DNA from: Denitrobaculum tricleocarpae
GTDB taxonomy: Bacteria; Pseudomonadota; Alphaproteobacteria; Kiloniellales; Kiloniellaceae
Length of the DNA: 64,000 nucleotides
Assembly (NCBI RefSeq): GCF_007004665.1
Contig: NZ_ML660053.1
Span: 248,001-312,000 of the forward strand
Reading direction: 5' to 3'
Shown here: piece by piece, positions 32,240 through 40,934 of the stretch
How positions within the stretch are numbered: the stretch's first letter is position 1
Layout of the letters: every line of letters begins with the position of its first letter
Translations under genes and position numbers: made by a program
The notes under the pieces: generated by a model
The model's input: the letters and a program-made list of their open reading frames with translations, nothing else
What the model was told of the DNA's origin: nothing
The model's database searches: none

Positions 32240-32983
32240 ATGCCTGATCTCTTTTCCCTCATTTTCATCGCGCTGACCTTTCTGCTGGCCGGAACCGTGA
32301 AAGGTGTGATCGGAATGGGATTGCCCTCCGTTTCGCTGGCGCTGCTGACGGCGTCGCTGGGTCTGCCGCAGGCGATGGCTCTGCTAGTCGTGCCCTCGTT
32401 CGTGACCAATGTCTGGCAGGCCGTCACGGGTGGCAATGCCCTGCGCATTCTCAAGCGGATCTGGCTCTTTCTGGTGATGGCGTCGGTGACGGTCTGGCTG
32501 GGGGCGGCGGCCCTGACCCGCGTCAATCTGGAGCTGCTCTCGGCGCTGCTGGGTCTTCTGCTGGTTGTCTATGCCGTGTTGGGCATGAGCGGCGCACGCT
32601 TTTCCATGCCGCGGCGCCAGGAGGCCTGGGCCGGACCTTTGCTCGGGGGTGTGAATGGTGTGCTGACCGGAATGACCGGGTCCTTTGTGGTACCGGGGGT
32701 GATTTTTCTGCAGGCCATCGGTCTGTCCCGAGACATGCTGATCCAGTCCATGGGGATGCTCTTCACCGTCTCCACCCTGGCGCTTGCGATCTCGCTCAAA
32801 GGCAACGGGCTGCTGACCGCCGAGCTCGGCGGTATCTCGGCGGTCGCGGTCGTGCCGGCGCTCATCGGGATGGTCCTGGGGCAGCGCTTGCGGCGCCGGC
32901 TCTCCGAAAAGCTCTTCCGCCGCGTCTTCTTCATCGCGCTGCTGTTGCTCGGCCTCTACATCATTGCCGATGCGGTCTGGTAG
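32240..32983 (+). CDS. TauE/SafE family anion exporter
   Basis: The 247-residue membrane protein has about eight hydrophobic segments and the family repeats: TFLLAGTVKGVIGMGLPSVSLALL at residues 9-33 and GVNGVLTGMTGSFVVPGVIFLQ at about 136-157. Members export sulfite, sulfoacetate or other sulfonates, or act on organic anions. Start ATG 32240; an upstream start at 32153 would add 29 residues with poor sequence. A 142-bp repeat begins ten bases after the stop. In this genome region rich in sulfur enzymes, export of sulfite is plausible but not shown. Confidence 0.85.
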   Translation: MPDLFSLIFIALTFLLAGTVKGVIGMGLPSVSLALLTASLGLPQAMALLVVPSFVTNVWQAVTGGNALRILKRIWLFLVMASVTVWLGAAALTRVNLELLSALLGLLLVVYAVLGMSGARFSMPRRQEAWAGPLLGGVNGVLTGMTGSFVVPGVIFLQAIGLSRDMLIQSMGMLFTVSTLALAISLKGNGLLTAELGGISAVAVVPALIGMVLGQRLRRRLSEKLFRRVFFIALLLLGLYIIADAVW

Positions 32984-32992
32984 GCGGGCGCT

Positions 32993-33134
32993 AGATCAGA
33001 TCCGGTTTAGATGGAATCGCCTTCGGCGATCCGTCGTACCGGTGAATCTGCTCTTATTATAAGATGTAGAGCGGGTTCACATGTTTTAGCGAAAACACAG
33101 AGTGTTTCCGTTAAAACATGACGCGCTCTAAGGG
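32993..33134. repeat. 142-bp two-hairpin intergenic repeat, copy 1
   Basis: This sequence recurs at 52096-52237 in the same orientation with only three differences in 142 bases. It has two palindromic parts. The first (about 32996-33052) folds around GAATCGCCTTCGGCGATCC, closed by AGATCCGGT and ACCGGTGAATCT. The second (33067-33130) folds with ends TAGAGCG and CGCTCTA, and an inner stem of ACATGTTTTA with TAAAACATG. It follows directly on the TauE/SafE stop. It fits a REP/MITE-like dispersed element and may act as a transcription terminator. Confidence 0.9.
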
Positions 33135-33198
33135 CTGATGCGAAACGGCCAGCCTTGCGAGCTGGGGCAAGGCCGGCCGTATAGAGCCCGGAGAGGGT

Positions 33199-33456
33199 TT
33201 AGGAAGAAGCTTTCTTGCTCTTCACCAGCCGGGCCAGGAAGATCAGCAGACAGGCACCCGCCGTCGCGGCCAGGAGCTTGGGAATCAAGCCGAAAATGCC
33301 GACGCCCAGGAGGGGCAGGATGAAGCCTGCGGCCAGACCGCCTGCAATGCCAAGCAAGATGTTGGCGATCAGGCCCATCTCCGACTTCATGAGTTTCTCC
33401 GCGGCAAAGCCCGCAATGCCGCCGATAATAATTGAACCAATGAGTTCACCCATCAT
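33199..33456 (-). CDS. GlsB/YeaQ/YmgE-family stress membrane protein
   Basis: The 85-residue protein is the typical three-helix membrane protein of this family: IGSIIIGGIAGFAAEKLMKSEMG at the start, ANILLGIAGGLAAGFILPLLG in the middle and LLAATAGACLLIFLARLV at the end, then a basic tail (KSKKASS). Members are induced by stress; the molecular role is not known. ATG 33456 or 33453. Single gene. Confidence 0.88.
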   Translation of the reverse strand: MMGELIGSIIIGGIAGFAAEKLMKSEMGLIANILLGIAGGLAAGFILPLLGVGIFGLIPKLLAATAGACLLIFLARLVKSKKASS

Positions 33457-33629
33457 AATTCTTGTCTCCGTGTGAATAGGTTTTGCTTTTATCCCGAGGT
33501 CGCCCGTGGGGCCGTGTGCCGCGCGTCATCCCCGCAAGATTTGAATTTTTACTCTGATCATCCTGATGCCGATTTCTTCTGTCCTGGCTCACTGAACGCG
33601 ACGACCCGTGTCCGCGTTATTGCGCTTGC

Positions 33630-33806
33630 TCAACCCAGAATGCAGTGTTTGGCGAAGTCCGTTGCCTCGTTCGCTGTCCAGTCGCCCTTGGGTTTATCCT
33701 TCATGTCTGCGCACCATTCTTCGCTACCGACTTCCGGTGAGCAGGCAGCGGTTAAAGCGCCGGCAATCAGAACAGCGGCAAGGGTCAGGCGGTTCGTTCT
33801 TTTCAT
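33630..33806 (-). CDS. DUF3012 small lipoprotein
   Basis: A 58-residue frame starts at ATG 33806 with GAGGA upstream. It encodes a lipoprotein signal (KRTNRLTLAAVLIAGALTAAC) with lipobox LTAAC, followed by SPEVGSEEWCADMKDKPKGD and WTANEATDFAKHC, the pattern of the DUF3012 family with its two conserved Cys in the mature part. It should be anchored to a membrane by lipidation. Function unknown. It is short enough to be missed by most gene finders. Confidence 0.85.
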   Translation of the reverse strand: MKRTNRLTLAAVLIAGALTAACSPEVGSEEWCADMKDKPKGDWTANEATDFAKHCILG

Positions 33807-34197
33807 CGTGTTCCTCGTGTGTCGTCGAGCGAGTCTTTTTGGTTCAAAAATTGTCGATCTTTTTTTCAGTTACCTGCGCTGGATGAATCAATCTCAGAGC
33901 TAATGCCACCAGAGGTAAGAATATCTGCTCCGGTATCGTAAACTTAGGATAGTTCAACGCCGCGCCACTGCCTGTTCGTAATAACACGTAGTGCCTTGCA
34001 ACGGCTTGCTGCGGACGGATCAGGATGAGGCGATTCGAAAGCCAGAATTCCGCCCCATTTCAGCATCATCTCAGCGTCATCCCTGTGGGAATTGGGTGTC
34101 ATCGATCCCAGTCGCCACTGTCCGGAAGCCGGATGGCCGGCGCACCTGAGAGACGTCAGGCCCGCCAAACTCCAGGCCTGAGATACTTCAGATCCGG
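33807..34197. other. intergenic stretch of 391 bases
   Basis: Downstream region of the response regulator gene and upstream region of the small lipoprotein gene. Short open frames (for example 33944-34168 minus) have no protein-like character. No strong terminator hairpin found. Confidence 0.4.
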
Positions 34198-34917
34198 CTA
34201 GGAGTGTTCCGGATCGTATACATATCCCAGACCCCGCACCGTGCGGATGATGGTTGGCTTTTCCGGGTTCTTCTCGATCTTGCGCCGCAGGCGGGAAATC
34301 CGGATATCGATGCTTCTGTCAAAGGGGTCCCATGACCGGTCATGGGCTTGCTCCAAAATCTGGTCACGATTCAGCACCCGGCCTTTGTTCCGGGCGAAGG
34401 CTTTCAGCAGATTGAATTCCATGGCCGTCAAGGGCAGTTCGCTGCCGTCGCCCGCGGTCATCTTCGCGGCCTCGATATCCAGGAGGTAATCTCCGAATTG
34501 CGCCGTGTCGATTTTCGCCGGGCTTTCCTGCTTTACACTCCCCTGGCCTCTGCGCCGCAGAACGGCCTTTATGCGGGCTTCCAGTTCGCGCAGATCGACC
34601 GGTTTGCCCAGATAGTCGTCCGCGCCCATCTCCAGGCCGATAATGCGGTCGACGACTTCTCCTGCGGCGGTCAGCATGATCACCGGAATCTGGCTGTCGA
34701 CGCGCAGGGACCTGAGCGCCGCCAGGCCGTCTTCGCCTGGCATGTTGATGTCCAGGATGATCAGGTCGATACCGTCGCGGGTCAGCAAAGAGCGAAGCTC
34801 CTGCGCATCGCCCGCGGTCGTAACGGCAAACCCGCGCTTGCCGAGGTACTCCTGGAGCATTTCGCGAACGTCCTGTTCGTCGTCGCACACCAGAATCCGT
34901 GTCGTCTTGTCGTCCAT
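34198..34917 (-). CDS. OmpR/PhoB-family response regulator
   Basis: The 239-residue protein has a receiver domain (residues 7-120; phospho-acceptor Asp56 in LIILDINMPGEDG, acidic CDDE near 11-14, Lys in GKPVD) and a C-terminal winged-helix DNA-binding domain (about 140-235; SRLRRKIEKNPEKPTIIRTVRGLGYVYDP). It begins immediately after the stop of the hybrid kinase gene (TAAATG), so the two are co-translated. It is probably the DNA-binding output of that kinase. Clustered TGAAAC hexamers upstream of the kinase gene are candidate binding sites. Confidence 0.93.
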   Translation of the reverse strand: MDDKTTRILVCDDEQDVREMLQEYLGKRGFAVTTAGDAQELRSLLTRDGIDLIILDINMPGEDGLAALRSLRVDSQIPVIMLTAAGEVVDRIIGLEMGADDYLGKPVDLRELEARIKAVLRRRGQGSVKQESPAKIDTAQFGDYLLDIEAAKMTAGDGSELPLTAMEFNLLKAFARNKGRVLNRDQILEQAHDRSWDPFDRSIDIRISRLRRKIEKNPEKPTIIRTVRGLGYVYDPEHS

Positions 34918-37161
34918 TTACCTGTCTTCTTTCACATCGCCCAGAATGCCGAAAACGAGTTTGCGCAGCTCGTCCGGCGAGACCGGCTTTTCCAGGAAGG
35001 GCCGGTCGAGTTCCTTTAAAAGCGCTTGAGACGCCTTTCCCATCGTATCCCCTGTGATGAAGGCGCAACGCCTGAGCAAATAGGGGAAATCCGTCTCCAG
35101 TGCATTGTAGAGGCCGCGTCCGTCAATCTCGGGCATGTTGAGGTCACTGAGAAGGACGTCGTAGCGACGGTGCTTCAAACAGGTAATGGCCTCATGCCCG
35201 GAGTTGGCAATGGTGACTCCGAAACCCTCGTTTGCCAGAACCTCCGCGACAAATTCCGCTACGTCGGCCTCGTCGTCGACCACCAGGACTCTCTTCGCGG
35301 CGGTCTCATCCCGCTGGAGGACTTCTTTCTGCGCTGCGTCGTCCTGATCCTTCGCGAGCGGCAGCCTGATGGAAAAGCGGCTGCCCTGTCCGCCCTGCGG
35401 GTCGAGCCGGATCTGTCCGCCGTGGGAGTGGATAATGCGATGGCAAAAGGCGAGGCCGATCCCCGTGCCGTCGCCGACGCTCTTGGTCGTAAAGAAGGGT
35501 TCAAAAATACGCGCCCTGATGTTCTCGGGGATGCCCGGTCCGTTGTCCGCGATTACGATCTCAAGGAAGTTACCGGAACTCTCGACAGTCGAAGAAACCT
35601 CGACACGGTCGCCGATCCCCGATGTGCTGATTGCCTGTCCCGCATTGATAATCAGGTTGATGACCACCTGGGTGATCTGGTCCGCATCGGCGAGGATCTC
35701 CGGCAGGTCGTCCGGCAGCTGCGAGAGGATCTCGACGCCGTCCTGTTGTTGCCCGAAGCCCGCGACGTCGATCGCGGTGGCGAGCACAGCGTAAATGTTC
35801 ACCGGCTCCATCTTGGTCGGCTGCTGCCGTGCCATGGCCAGGAAGGTCTTCACGATCTTGGCGCTGCGCTCGGCGGCATTACTGATCTTGTCGATCCGGC
35901 GCAGGATATCCGCGTCATTGGTCTCCTCCCGCAGCATCAGGGAGTGCCCCACTACGATGGAGAGCGGATTGTTGAGTTCATGCGCCACGCCGGCCAGCAG
36001 TTCGCCCAGTGCCGACATCTTCTCGTTCTGGAACAGCATGTCCCGCTGTCTGGAGACTTCTTCCTGAAGCGCCAACTCATCGGTGAGATCGCGGGTGCTG
36101 GAGACGATGACCTCCTCGCCGTTAAAGGTGATCAGCCGCGCGGAGACGGCACCGGGAAAGACCTTGCCTTTCTGGTCGACGAATTCGGTCCGGTAGTCGT
36201 TCAGCCAGCCCTTCTCCCGAAGCGCCTGTAAAAATCTGGGGCGTGCGTCCGGATCCGTGAAGAAGGAGCGGTAACTGCGAACCTCTCCCGTTTCCTTGGC
36301 TGTCTCCAGACTGGTGAAAAGCAGCTCTCCGGTCTCGGCCTTGGTCATCTGGATCGGAACCGGGCTGGCCTCCAGGACCTGCTTGACCAGTTCCTGGGAT
36401 TTGACCTCCTCGGTGAGGTCGGTAACGCTGGTCACGATCACTTCCTCGCCGCGGAACTCCGCGAAACGCGCGGAGATGGAGGCGGGAAAGACCACGCCCT
36501 TTGCAACGACATTCAGCCGGTAATTGTCGACCTGTCCATCGGCAAGCATCTGTGTGATGAAGTCGGCTCGTTCATCGATATTCGCGTAATGCTCCTTGGC
36601 GGACCTGGTGTTTCCGAAAAGCTCAAGTGCGGCGGGCGAGCGGTAGAGAATCTGACCGTCGCCGGTGCGCGCCATGATGACGATCGCGGCGCTCGCGTCC
36701 AGGACGGTCCGGACCAGCAGATCGCCCTCGCGCTCGATGAATTCGGCTTTCTTGCGTTCCGTGACATCGGTCCGGGTGACGACGAAGCCGCCGAGTTTCG
36801 TCGGGTGAGTCGAGACGAGGTAGCAGGTCCCGTCCGTATGCGTCAGTTCGTATTCATCGACATAGTCGTGCGTGGTCTGCAGCCGGGCCTGTACCCAGGC
36901 ATCCTCCCGGCCGACCGCGTCCGAGTACACCCCCCGGCGCGCCGTCTCGCGCATCAGGATCTCCCAGTCGAGCCCGGGTTCCAGCATGTCGGCGACCGCG
37001 GCGTTCATCTCCTTGTAACGCTGGTTGCACATGACCAGCCGCCGGTCATCGTCGTAGAGCGCGAAACCCTCGCTGAGAGACTCAATCGCATCCTGCAGCA
37101 AATCGCGGGCGCGGCGGATGTCGTCTTCGCTGTCTTTTCTGTTATCTGCCCCACTCTCCAT
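34918..37161 (-). CDS. multi-PAS hybrid histidine kinase
   Basis: The 747-residue cytoplasmic kinase has three PAS domains (about residues 20-136, 145-252 and 258-362), a HisKA domain with His394 in GVAHELNNPLS, an HATPase domain (N506, ADNGPGIPE, FFTTKSVGDGTGIGL) and a C-terminal receiver with Asp673 in LLSDLNMPEIDG. No transmembrane segment is visible, so it should sense an internal signal such as redox state, oxygen or a small ligand. The attached receiver probably tunes autophosphorylation or phosphate flow to the separate response regulator. The upstream region contains six TGAAAC-type hexamers. Confidence 0.93.
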   Translation of the reverse strand: MESGADNRKDSEDDIRRARDLLQDAIESLSEGFALYDDDRRLVMCNQRYKEMNAAVADMLEPGLDWEILMRETARRGVYSDAVGREDAWVQARLQTTHDYVDEYELTHTDGTCYLVSTHPTKLGGFVVTRTDVTERKKAEFIEREGDLLVRTVLDASAAIVIMARTGDGQILYRSPAALELFGNTRSAKEHYANIDERADFITQMLADGQVDNYRLNVVAKGVVFPASISARFAEFRGEEVIVTSVTDLTEEVKSQELVKQVLEASPVPIQMTKAETGELLFTSLETAKETGEVRSYRSFFTDPDARPRFLQALREKGWLNDYRTEFVDQKGKVFPGAVSARLITFNGEEVIVSSTRDLTDELALQEEVSRQRDMLFQNEKMSALGELLAGVAHELNNPLSIVVGHSLMLREETNDADILRRIDKISNAAERSAKIVKTFLAMARQQPTKMEPVNIYAVLATAIDVAGFGQQQDGVEILSQLPDDLPEILADADQITQVVINLIINAGQAISTSGIGDRVEVSSTVESSGNFLEIVIADNGPGIPENIRARIFEPFFTTKSVGDGTGIGLAFCHRIIHSHGGQIRLDPQGGQGSRFSIRLPLAKDQDDAAQKEVLQRDETAAKRVLVVDDEADVAEFVAEVLANEGFGVTIANSGHEAITCLKHRRYDVLLSDLNMPEIDGRGLYNALETDFPYLLRRCAFITGDTMGKASQALLKELDRPFLEKPVSPDELRKLVFGILGDVKEDR

Positions 37162-37163
37162 GC

Positions 37164-37363
37164 TGAAACCCTAGCTCACCGATGTTTCAGTTCGTTTTCC
37201 TGTCAGCGTTCCAATGTTTCAATTGTTTCAGAAATGAGGCGCCGCGCCTTGATGAAAACGACCTAACTTATTGAAAAAAATATATTCTTTATCATTATCT
37301 CATTTTTACGATGCTGGAAACAACTGAAACGCGATATCGGGCGGCGTGACAATCGGCTGAAAC
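37164..37363. promoter_or_regulatory. cluster of six TGAAAC/GTTTCA hexamers upstream of the kinase gene
   Basis: TGAAAC occurs at 37164, 37325 and 37358 and its complement GTTTCA at 37184, 37216 and 37225. Those at 37216 and 37225 form a direct repeat with a 9-base period, similar to the tandem sites bound by OmpR-type regulators. The region is shared with the divergent alpha/beta hydrolase gene. Confidence 0.5.
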
Positions 37364-37412
37364 ATGCAGGGCGCAAATAGAGGTCATCGACGAACGCAAC
37401 AAGGCAAGCCCG

Positions 37413-38249
37413 ATGCTCTTTACCTGCAACACACACCAAACCGACCCGGCTCCGATCGTCGCTCTGCACTCTTCGGCATCAGACCGAAGACAGTGGAGCG
37501 GCCTGGTTTCGGACCTTCGCGACCGGCATGACGTTTTCACCTTCAACCTGCCGGGATATGGCCCGGACTTCACACGCTGCCGCGCCTTCAAGGGGATGGC
37601 AACCGTTGCCGAACCGATCCTGCAGGAAATCCTGAAGATCGGGCAGGCCGTCCACCTGGTCGGTCATTCCTTCGGCGGCGGCGTCGCGCTGAAGATCGCT
37701 CTGATGCGGCCCGATCTTGTCAAGAGTCTGACGCTCTATGAGCCCGTCGCCTTTCACATCCTGAGGGGCAGGGGGGCGGAGGATGCCGGACTGCTCGCGG
37801 GCCTCAAGCAGGTCGAGGAAAGCCTGCGCGCCGTTGGTTCGGATGGACGCGACGGCCCCGGTCTCAAGCCCTTTATCGACTTCTGGAACGGTGACGGCGC
37901 CTGGGACCGGATGCCCGAAACCCTGCGTGACCGGCTTATCTCGGCAACCGCCGCTGTGCTTGCCGACTTCGACAGCTGCTTCAGCGAAGACTGGCGGCTC
38001 GAGGATCTCGGCGGATTGGAACTGCCGACGCAGATACTCATGGGCATGGAGTCTCCGGAGATCGCGCAACGCACGGCGACTCTGATCTTCGGCCAGATTC
38101 CGGATGCCGAGCTGGTGATGCTGCCGGGGCTGGGCCATATGGCGCCAATCCATGCACCTGACTGGGTCAATCCCCGTATCAAGCAGCATATCGCGCGCAT
38201 TGAGCGCAGTGCGGAGCACTTCGCCTGGCCGCAATCGCACGCCGCCTGA
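37413..38249 (+). CDS. alpha/beta hydrolase
   Basis: The 278-residue hydrolase has the nucleophile elbow GHSFGGG (Ser near residue 89), oxyanion region ALHSSAS near residue 17, a late Asp candidate in MGMESPE... and the catalytic His in LPGLGHMAPIHAPD near residue 248. No signal peptide. Substrate unknown; the sequence pattern is that of general esterases or C-C hydrolases. The methyltransferase gene follows 156 bases later in the same direction. Confidence 0.85.
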   Translation: MLFTCNTHQTDPAPIVALHSSASDRRQWSGLVSDLRDRHDVFTFNLPGYGPDFTRCRAFKGMATVAEPILQEILKIGQAVHLVGHSFGGGVALKIALMRPDLVKSLTLYEPVAFHILRGRGAEDAGLLAGLKQVEESLRAVGSDGRDGPGLKPFIDFWNGDGAWDRMPETLRDRLISATAAVLADFDSCFSEDWRLEDLGGLELPTQILMGMESPEIAQRTATLIFGQIPDAELVMLPGLGHMAPIHAPDWVNPRIKQHIARIERSAEHFAWPQSHAA

Positions 38250-38405
38250 AAAGCGCATCAACCGACAAGCACAAGAACGGAAGCTGCCCGAAACCCGGGC
38301 AGGGGTGTCCGGCAAGAGGAAACAACAATGTCTATCGGCAGCTTTACCCACCCCATCCGCATGCTCGCGGGTATTTCAAATTCCACCAAACCCAAGGAGA
38401 GTGAA

Positions 38406-39293
38406 ATGAGTACGAATGTTCTGACCAGCTCGAGCTCTGACCTGCCTGCGACCGGCACTTCAGTCGATGCTCCCGCGCTGGAAGCCGGGACGCCTGATTT
38501 TTCGGCCATCAAATCCAAACAGAATGCGGCCTGGTCTTCCGGCGACTATGCCAAGATCGGCGTGACTCTTCAGATCGTCGGCGAGGAGCTGGCCGAAGCG
38601 GTCAATCCCGTGCCGGGATCCCGCGTTCTGGATGTCGCGGCGGGCAATGGCAATGCCACGCTGGCTTTCGCCCGGCGCTGGTGTGATGTGACCTCCACGG
38701 ACTATGTGCAAAGTCTTCTGGACGGCGGGCGCAGGCGCGCCGAAGCAGAGCGGTTGGAGGTGGCTTTCCAGACGGCCGACGCCGAAGACCTGCCCTTTGC
38801 CGATGGGTCCTTCGACAACGTCGTTTCCACCTTCGGCGTCATGTTCACACCCAACCAGAAACAGTCCGCCGCCGAAATGATCCGAACCTGCCGCTCCGGC
38901 GGCAAGATCGCCATGGCGAACTGGACGCCCGAGGGCTTTATCGGCACGCTCTTCAAGACTCTCGGCAAGCGCGTTCCCCCGCCCGCCGGCGTCTCTTCGC
39001 CCGCCCTCTGGGGGACGGGGGACTGGATTGAAGAGCAGTTTTCCCCCGACGCCCTGGACATCACAATGAAGCTGAAGAGCTTTAATTTCCGCTATCGTTC
39101 TCCCGAGCATTTCATCGAGTTCTTCCGGGTCTTCTACGGGCCGGTGCGCAAGGCCTTTATGGCGCTCGACAAAGGCGGACAGATTGCCCTCTACAATGAC
39201 ATCTACGCAGCGGTCGACCGCTTCAACCAGGCGACGGACGGTTCCATGATCGTCCCCTCCGAGTACGCGGAAGTGATTGTAACCAGACGATAA
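38406..39293 (+). CDS. class I SAM-dependent methyltransferase
   Basis: The 295-residue protein has motif I VLDVAAGNGNATL (near residue 75), an acidic strand end TSTDYVQSLL, and FQTADAEDLPFADGSFDNV, all characteristic of UbiE/type-11 methyltransferases. The C-terminal part (SFNFRYRSPEHFIEFFRVFYGP) matches a family acting on small organic substrates. ATG 38406 with AAGGAGAG seven bases upstream is strongly preferred over 38328. The first 40 residues are Ser/Thr-rich and probably flexible. Substrate not known. Confidence 0.87.
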   Translation: MSTNVLTSSSSDLPATGTSVDAPALEAGTPDFSAIKSKQNAAWSSGDYAKIGVTLQIVGEELAEAVNPVPGSRVLDVAAGNGNATLAFARRWCDVTSTDYVQSLLDGGRRRAEAERLEVAFQTADAEDLPFADGSFDNVVSTFGVMFTPNQKQSAAEMIRTCRSGGKIAMANWTPEGFIGTLFKTLGKRVPPPAGVSSPALWGTGDWIEEQFSPDALDITMKLKSFNFRYRSPEHFIEFFRVFYGPVRKAFMALDKGGQIALYNDIYAAVDRFNQATDGSMIVPSEYAEVIVTRR

Positions 39294-39514
39294 GCCAGGG
39301 GCACCAGGCGCTAAACCGGGTCAGCAATCTCTACCCCGCGGCGGCCCCTGACGCCGGCGATCGTCGGGGGCTTTCCGCCCTGTCTGCGAGGAACCCTGGC
39401 GGCATCTCGGGCCTCAATAGACCCGAAAGCTGCTTTTACAGTTATTCCAAATCCTCTAAATTGCGAATGCAGTAAATAACCAGTCGAGGCCCGACAATTA
39501 AGAGGGGAATATTA

Positions 39515-39889
39515 ATGGCGCAACAAACTCTTTTTGAGAAATATGGCGGGTTTTCGAAAGTAAGTAAGATGGTTCTTGCGTTTTATGACACTTTGTTGGA
39601 TAGCGACGAAATCGGCCCGTTTTTCGACGATATAGACATGTCGAAGATGGTCGATCACCAGACCAAATTCGTTGCCTCCCTGCTCGGGGGTCCGGCATCT
39701 TACAGCGACAAGCAGCTGCATCAATTGCACAATCATCTGGACATTCACGATGCGCACTTCGATGAATTGAAGGATGTCTTGAAAGACACCCTGTCCGATC
39801 ACGGTGTTGAACCCGCCGATGTGGAAACCGTGCTTCAGGAATTCGAACAACGGCGCAGCTATATCGTGGGACAACCCCATGTCGATTGA
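39515..39889 (+). CDS. group 1 truncated haemoglobin, overlapping an adenylate cyclase gene
   Basis: The 124-residue protein is a 2-on-2 globin: LFEKYGGFSKVSKMVLAFYDTL opens the fold, His72 in LHNHLDI is the proximal haem ligand, Tyr24 sits at the B10 position where trHb1 proteins stabilise bound O2, and LLGGPASYSD and DAHFDELKDVLKDTLSDHGV complete the pattern. It binds O2, NO or CO. GAGGGG precedes ATG 39515. The last eleven bases overlap the start of the cyclase gene (39879), so the two are translated together in a fixed ratio. This argues that the globin works as a haem sensor subunit for the cyclase. Confidence 0.9.
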   Translation: MAQQTLFEKYGGFSKVSKMVLAFYDTLLDSDEIGPFFDDIDMSKMVDHQTKFVASLLGGPASYSDKQLHQLHNHLDIHDAHFDELKDVLKDTLSDHGVEPADVETVLQEFEQRRSYIVGQPHVD

Positions 39890-40934
39890 GGCCATCAACG
39901 AACAGCTGTTACGGGCGATCGGTGTCGGCGTCGCACTGCTTGACCGCGGCAGTTTGAACTTTCACTTTCACAACGACACTTTCGAGGAGTGGTTCGGTGC
40001 CCAGGTCGGCGTCAATCCCCTGCCGGCCGTATTCGAGGGACTGGACGTCGCGGCGCTGAACGCCGGGCTGAACGGCGACGGACGCTACACCGCGGAAATC
40101 AGGCATAAGAAAAAGCGCCGCAACATGGTGATCGCGGTGGAGTTCACCGCGGCCAGTGAGGGCGAACAGCAGCTTGTCGTGCTGGTCTGCCAGAACATCA
40201 CCCGCATCCGCGAACTGGAATCGATGATCGATTCCTATTCCATGATGGTCGAGCGCAACACCCGCGAGATCAAGCGCGAGAAGGAGCAGGTCGAGAAGCT
40301 GCTGCTCAATATTATGCCGCGTTCGGTCTACGAAGAGTTCAAGGCTTTCGGTGTTGTCACACCGCAGCTCTATGATCCCATTTCGGTTCTGATGCTGGAT
40401 TTCGTCGGCTTTACCGACATGGTCGCCTCCACCGACCCCAGCGTGACAGTGACCGAACTCAACGATATCTACAGCGCTTTCGACCGCATCGGAGAGCAGT
40501 TCGGCTGCGAGCGGATCAAGACCATCGGCGATGCCTACATCACCGTCGCGGGCCTGCCCGATCCGATGCCCGATCACTCCAAGGCCGTGGCGAACACCGC
40601 GATCCGCTTCATCCGCTATCTGGAGCGGCGCAACAAGAGCCATCCGCACCAGTGGCATTGCCGGATCGGCCTGGCGTCTGGGGCGGTCGTCGGCTCGGTC
40701 GTGGGCATTCAGAAGTACGTCTACGATATCTTTGGTCCGGCGGTGAATCTGGCGACACGGCTGCAGGAATTCTCCGAACCCATGCAGATCTCCGTCCAGG
40801 ACGAAGTTGCGAAGAACCTGCGCGAGGACTTCGAAATCGACCGCCTCGGCGAGCGGGACATTCGCGGTTTCCCGGCCCAGGAAGTCTGGCGCCTGCACGA
40901 CAGCAAGAAGATTGCGCCGCCACCGAAGACTTAG
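39879..40934 (+). CDS. class III adenylate cyclase with N-terminal PAS and signalling helix
   Basis: The 351-residue protein has a PAS-like domain (about 1-110), a coiled-coil signalling helix (about 111-145; ESMIDSYSMMVERNTREIK) and a class III cyclase domain (about 160-340). Catalytic residues are complete: metal-binding Asp174 (LDFVGFTD) and Asp218 (TIGDAYI), Asn290 and Arg294 (GPAVNLATR). The base-selecting pair is Lys214 and Asp283 (ERIKTIGD, YVYDIFG), the adenine type, so cAMP is the expected product. The layout with PAS, helix and cyclase is the one seen in soluble guanylate cyclases. It overlaps the truncated haemoglobin gene, which could supply haem-based gas sensing. Convergent with the LysR gene by four bases. 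Confidence 0.92.
   Translation: MSIEAINEQLLRAIGVGVALLDRGSLNFHFHNDTFEEWFGAQVGVNPLPAVFEGLDVAALNAGLNGDGRYTAEIRHKKKRRNMVIAVEFTAASEGEQQLVVLVCQNITRIRELESMIDSYSMMVERNTREIKREKEQVEKLLLNIMPRSVYEEFKAFGVVTPQLYDPISVLMLDFVGFTDMVASTDPSVTVTELNDIYSAFDRIGEQFGCERIKTIGDAYITVAGLPDPMPDHSKAVANTAIRFIRYLERRNKSHPHQWHCRIGLASGAVVGSVVGIQKYVYDIFGPAVNLATRLQEFSEPMQISVQDEVAKNLREDFEIDRLGERDIRGFPAQEVWRLHDSKKIAPPPKT

Noticed and set aside
33472-33903. 143-residue plus-strand frame over the small lipoprotein
   Set aside because: No protein-like character; the minus strand has a ribosome binding site, lipobox and DUF3012 motifs.
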